A stretch of 24,759 bases of DNA. Source: SCTD01 sp046593875 (GTDB lineage Bacteria; Actinomycetota; Actinomycetes; Mycobacteriales; SCTD01). The translations under genes and the position numbers were made by a program. Position 1 is the first letter of the stretch; each line of letters opens with the position of its first letter. The notes beneath the pieces are model-generated. The model was not told the origin of the DNA, ran no database searches, and saw only the letters and a program-made list of their open reading frames with translations. Shown piece by piece: positions 24,582 through 24,759 of the stretch. The stretch lies in NCBI GenBank assembly GCA_046593875.1, contig JBKJQQ010000168.1, positions 1 through 24,759 on the forward strand, read 5' to 3'.

Positions 24582-24624
24582 TTGCAGCATTTGCCAGCAT
24601 CTGGTCGTACGCTTCGGTCGGAGG
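24582..24624 (+). promoter_or_regulatory. Candidate regulatory region of the second EAL gene
   Basis: A short direct repeat TTGCAGCAT (24582-24590) and TTGCCAGCAT (24591-24600) is followed by a possible -10 TACGCT (24608-24613) and a strong ribosome binding site GGAGG (24620-24624). The area is notably AT-richer than its surroundings. Confidence 0.45.
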
Positions 24625-24630
24625 CGGACA

Positions 24631-24759
24631 ATGGCTGACTACCTGCGAGCGGTCGGGGGCCGGCGCGAGTTCGAGCAGGCGCTGAACACCGACGTTCTTT
24701 GCGTGCACTTCCAGCCGGTCATCACGCTCGGCAACGGCTGTGTGCGAGGCGTTGAGGCC
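24631..24759 (+). CDS. EAL-domain protein, N-terminus only
   Basis: Forty-three codons are visible from the ATG at 24631 to the window edge. The sequence REFEQAL, then VHFQPVITLGNG, then VRGVEA matches the start of an EAL domain, the final EA being the beginning of the EAL motif. There is no membrane segment or sensor before the domain. It may be a stand-alone cytosolic c-di-GMP phosphodiesterase, or EAL may be followed by other domains. GGAGG 6 nt upstream supports the start. Confidence 0.8.
   Translation, partial: MADYLRAVGGRREFEQALNTDVLCVHFQPVITLGNGCVRGVEA

Noticed and set aside
24473..24631. Upstream extension of hrcA
   Set aside because: It would cross the CIRCE operator and promoter, and HrcA proteins begin at LDDRKLEVL.

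Overview
The window comes from a very GC-rich Actinomycetota chromosome. Several local gene pairs and their order (hrcA-dnaJ2-rsmE, phoH-ybeY, CorC-era, recO-uppS, glyS) are typical of actinobacteria. HrcA/CIRCE control and candidate leaderless mRNAs with a TANNNT -10 fit as well. PPDK and membrane-bound EAL proteins argue against a pathogenic mycobacterium. I cannot name the genus from sequence alone. No rRNA, tRNA, CRISPR array, prophage or classical IS was seen, and no gene-free stretch exceeds about 200 bp.

Layout. 1-3750 (minus): ppdK (truncated by the window edge), a membrane-anchored propeller-like protein and upp. 3801-5071: four near-identical 59-nt hairpin repeats in two pairs, flanking a minus-strand gene for an AbiEi-like/DUF559 putative nuclease. 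5090-6454 (minus): glyS. 6520-8114: a BCP-type peroxiredoxin, a small lipoprotein, an ABM-fold protein and a small membrane protein. 8265-10526 (plus): an Ala/Lys-rich secreted protein and a subtilisin-like lipoprotein. 10523-12024 (minus): recO-uppS. 12091-13689 (plus): a polytopic EAL phosphodiesterase. 13697-16225 (minus): CorC-like protein, a degenerate cytidine deaminase and era. 16294-19208 (plus): znuA-znuC-znuB-zur. 19183-24472 (minus): hrcA-dnaJ-rsmE-small membrane protein-HIT-phoH-ybeY. From 24631 (plus): the beginning of a second EAL protein.

How the genes work together. Most are housekeeping genes. The minus-strand run from hrcA to ybeY joins heat-shock control, ribosome modification and rRNA processing. 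CorC-Cdd-Era and RecO-UppS form two more tightly overlapping units. The znu-zur genes are a self-contained zinc-uptake module with a candidate Zur box over its promoter. Genes within operons often overlap by 4 nt (GTGA or ATGA), and convergent neighbours share or nearly share stop codons. Many operon-leading genes have a -10 hexamer 6-7 nt before the start codon, as expected for leaderless transcripts.

The least explained structure is the 1.27-kb glyS-upp insert. Two 132-bp blocks, each made of two 59-nt imperfect palindromes 14 bp apart, flank a single DUF559-type gene. This looks like a REP/BIME-like repeat family associated with a putative nuclease. A second anomaly is a 37-nt copy of the 3' end of uppS downstream of the Ala-rich gene, which suggests that the subtilisin gene was inserted or duplicated beside uppS.
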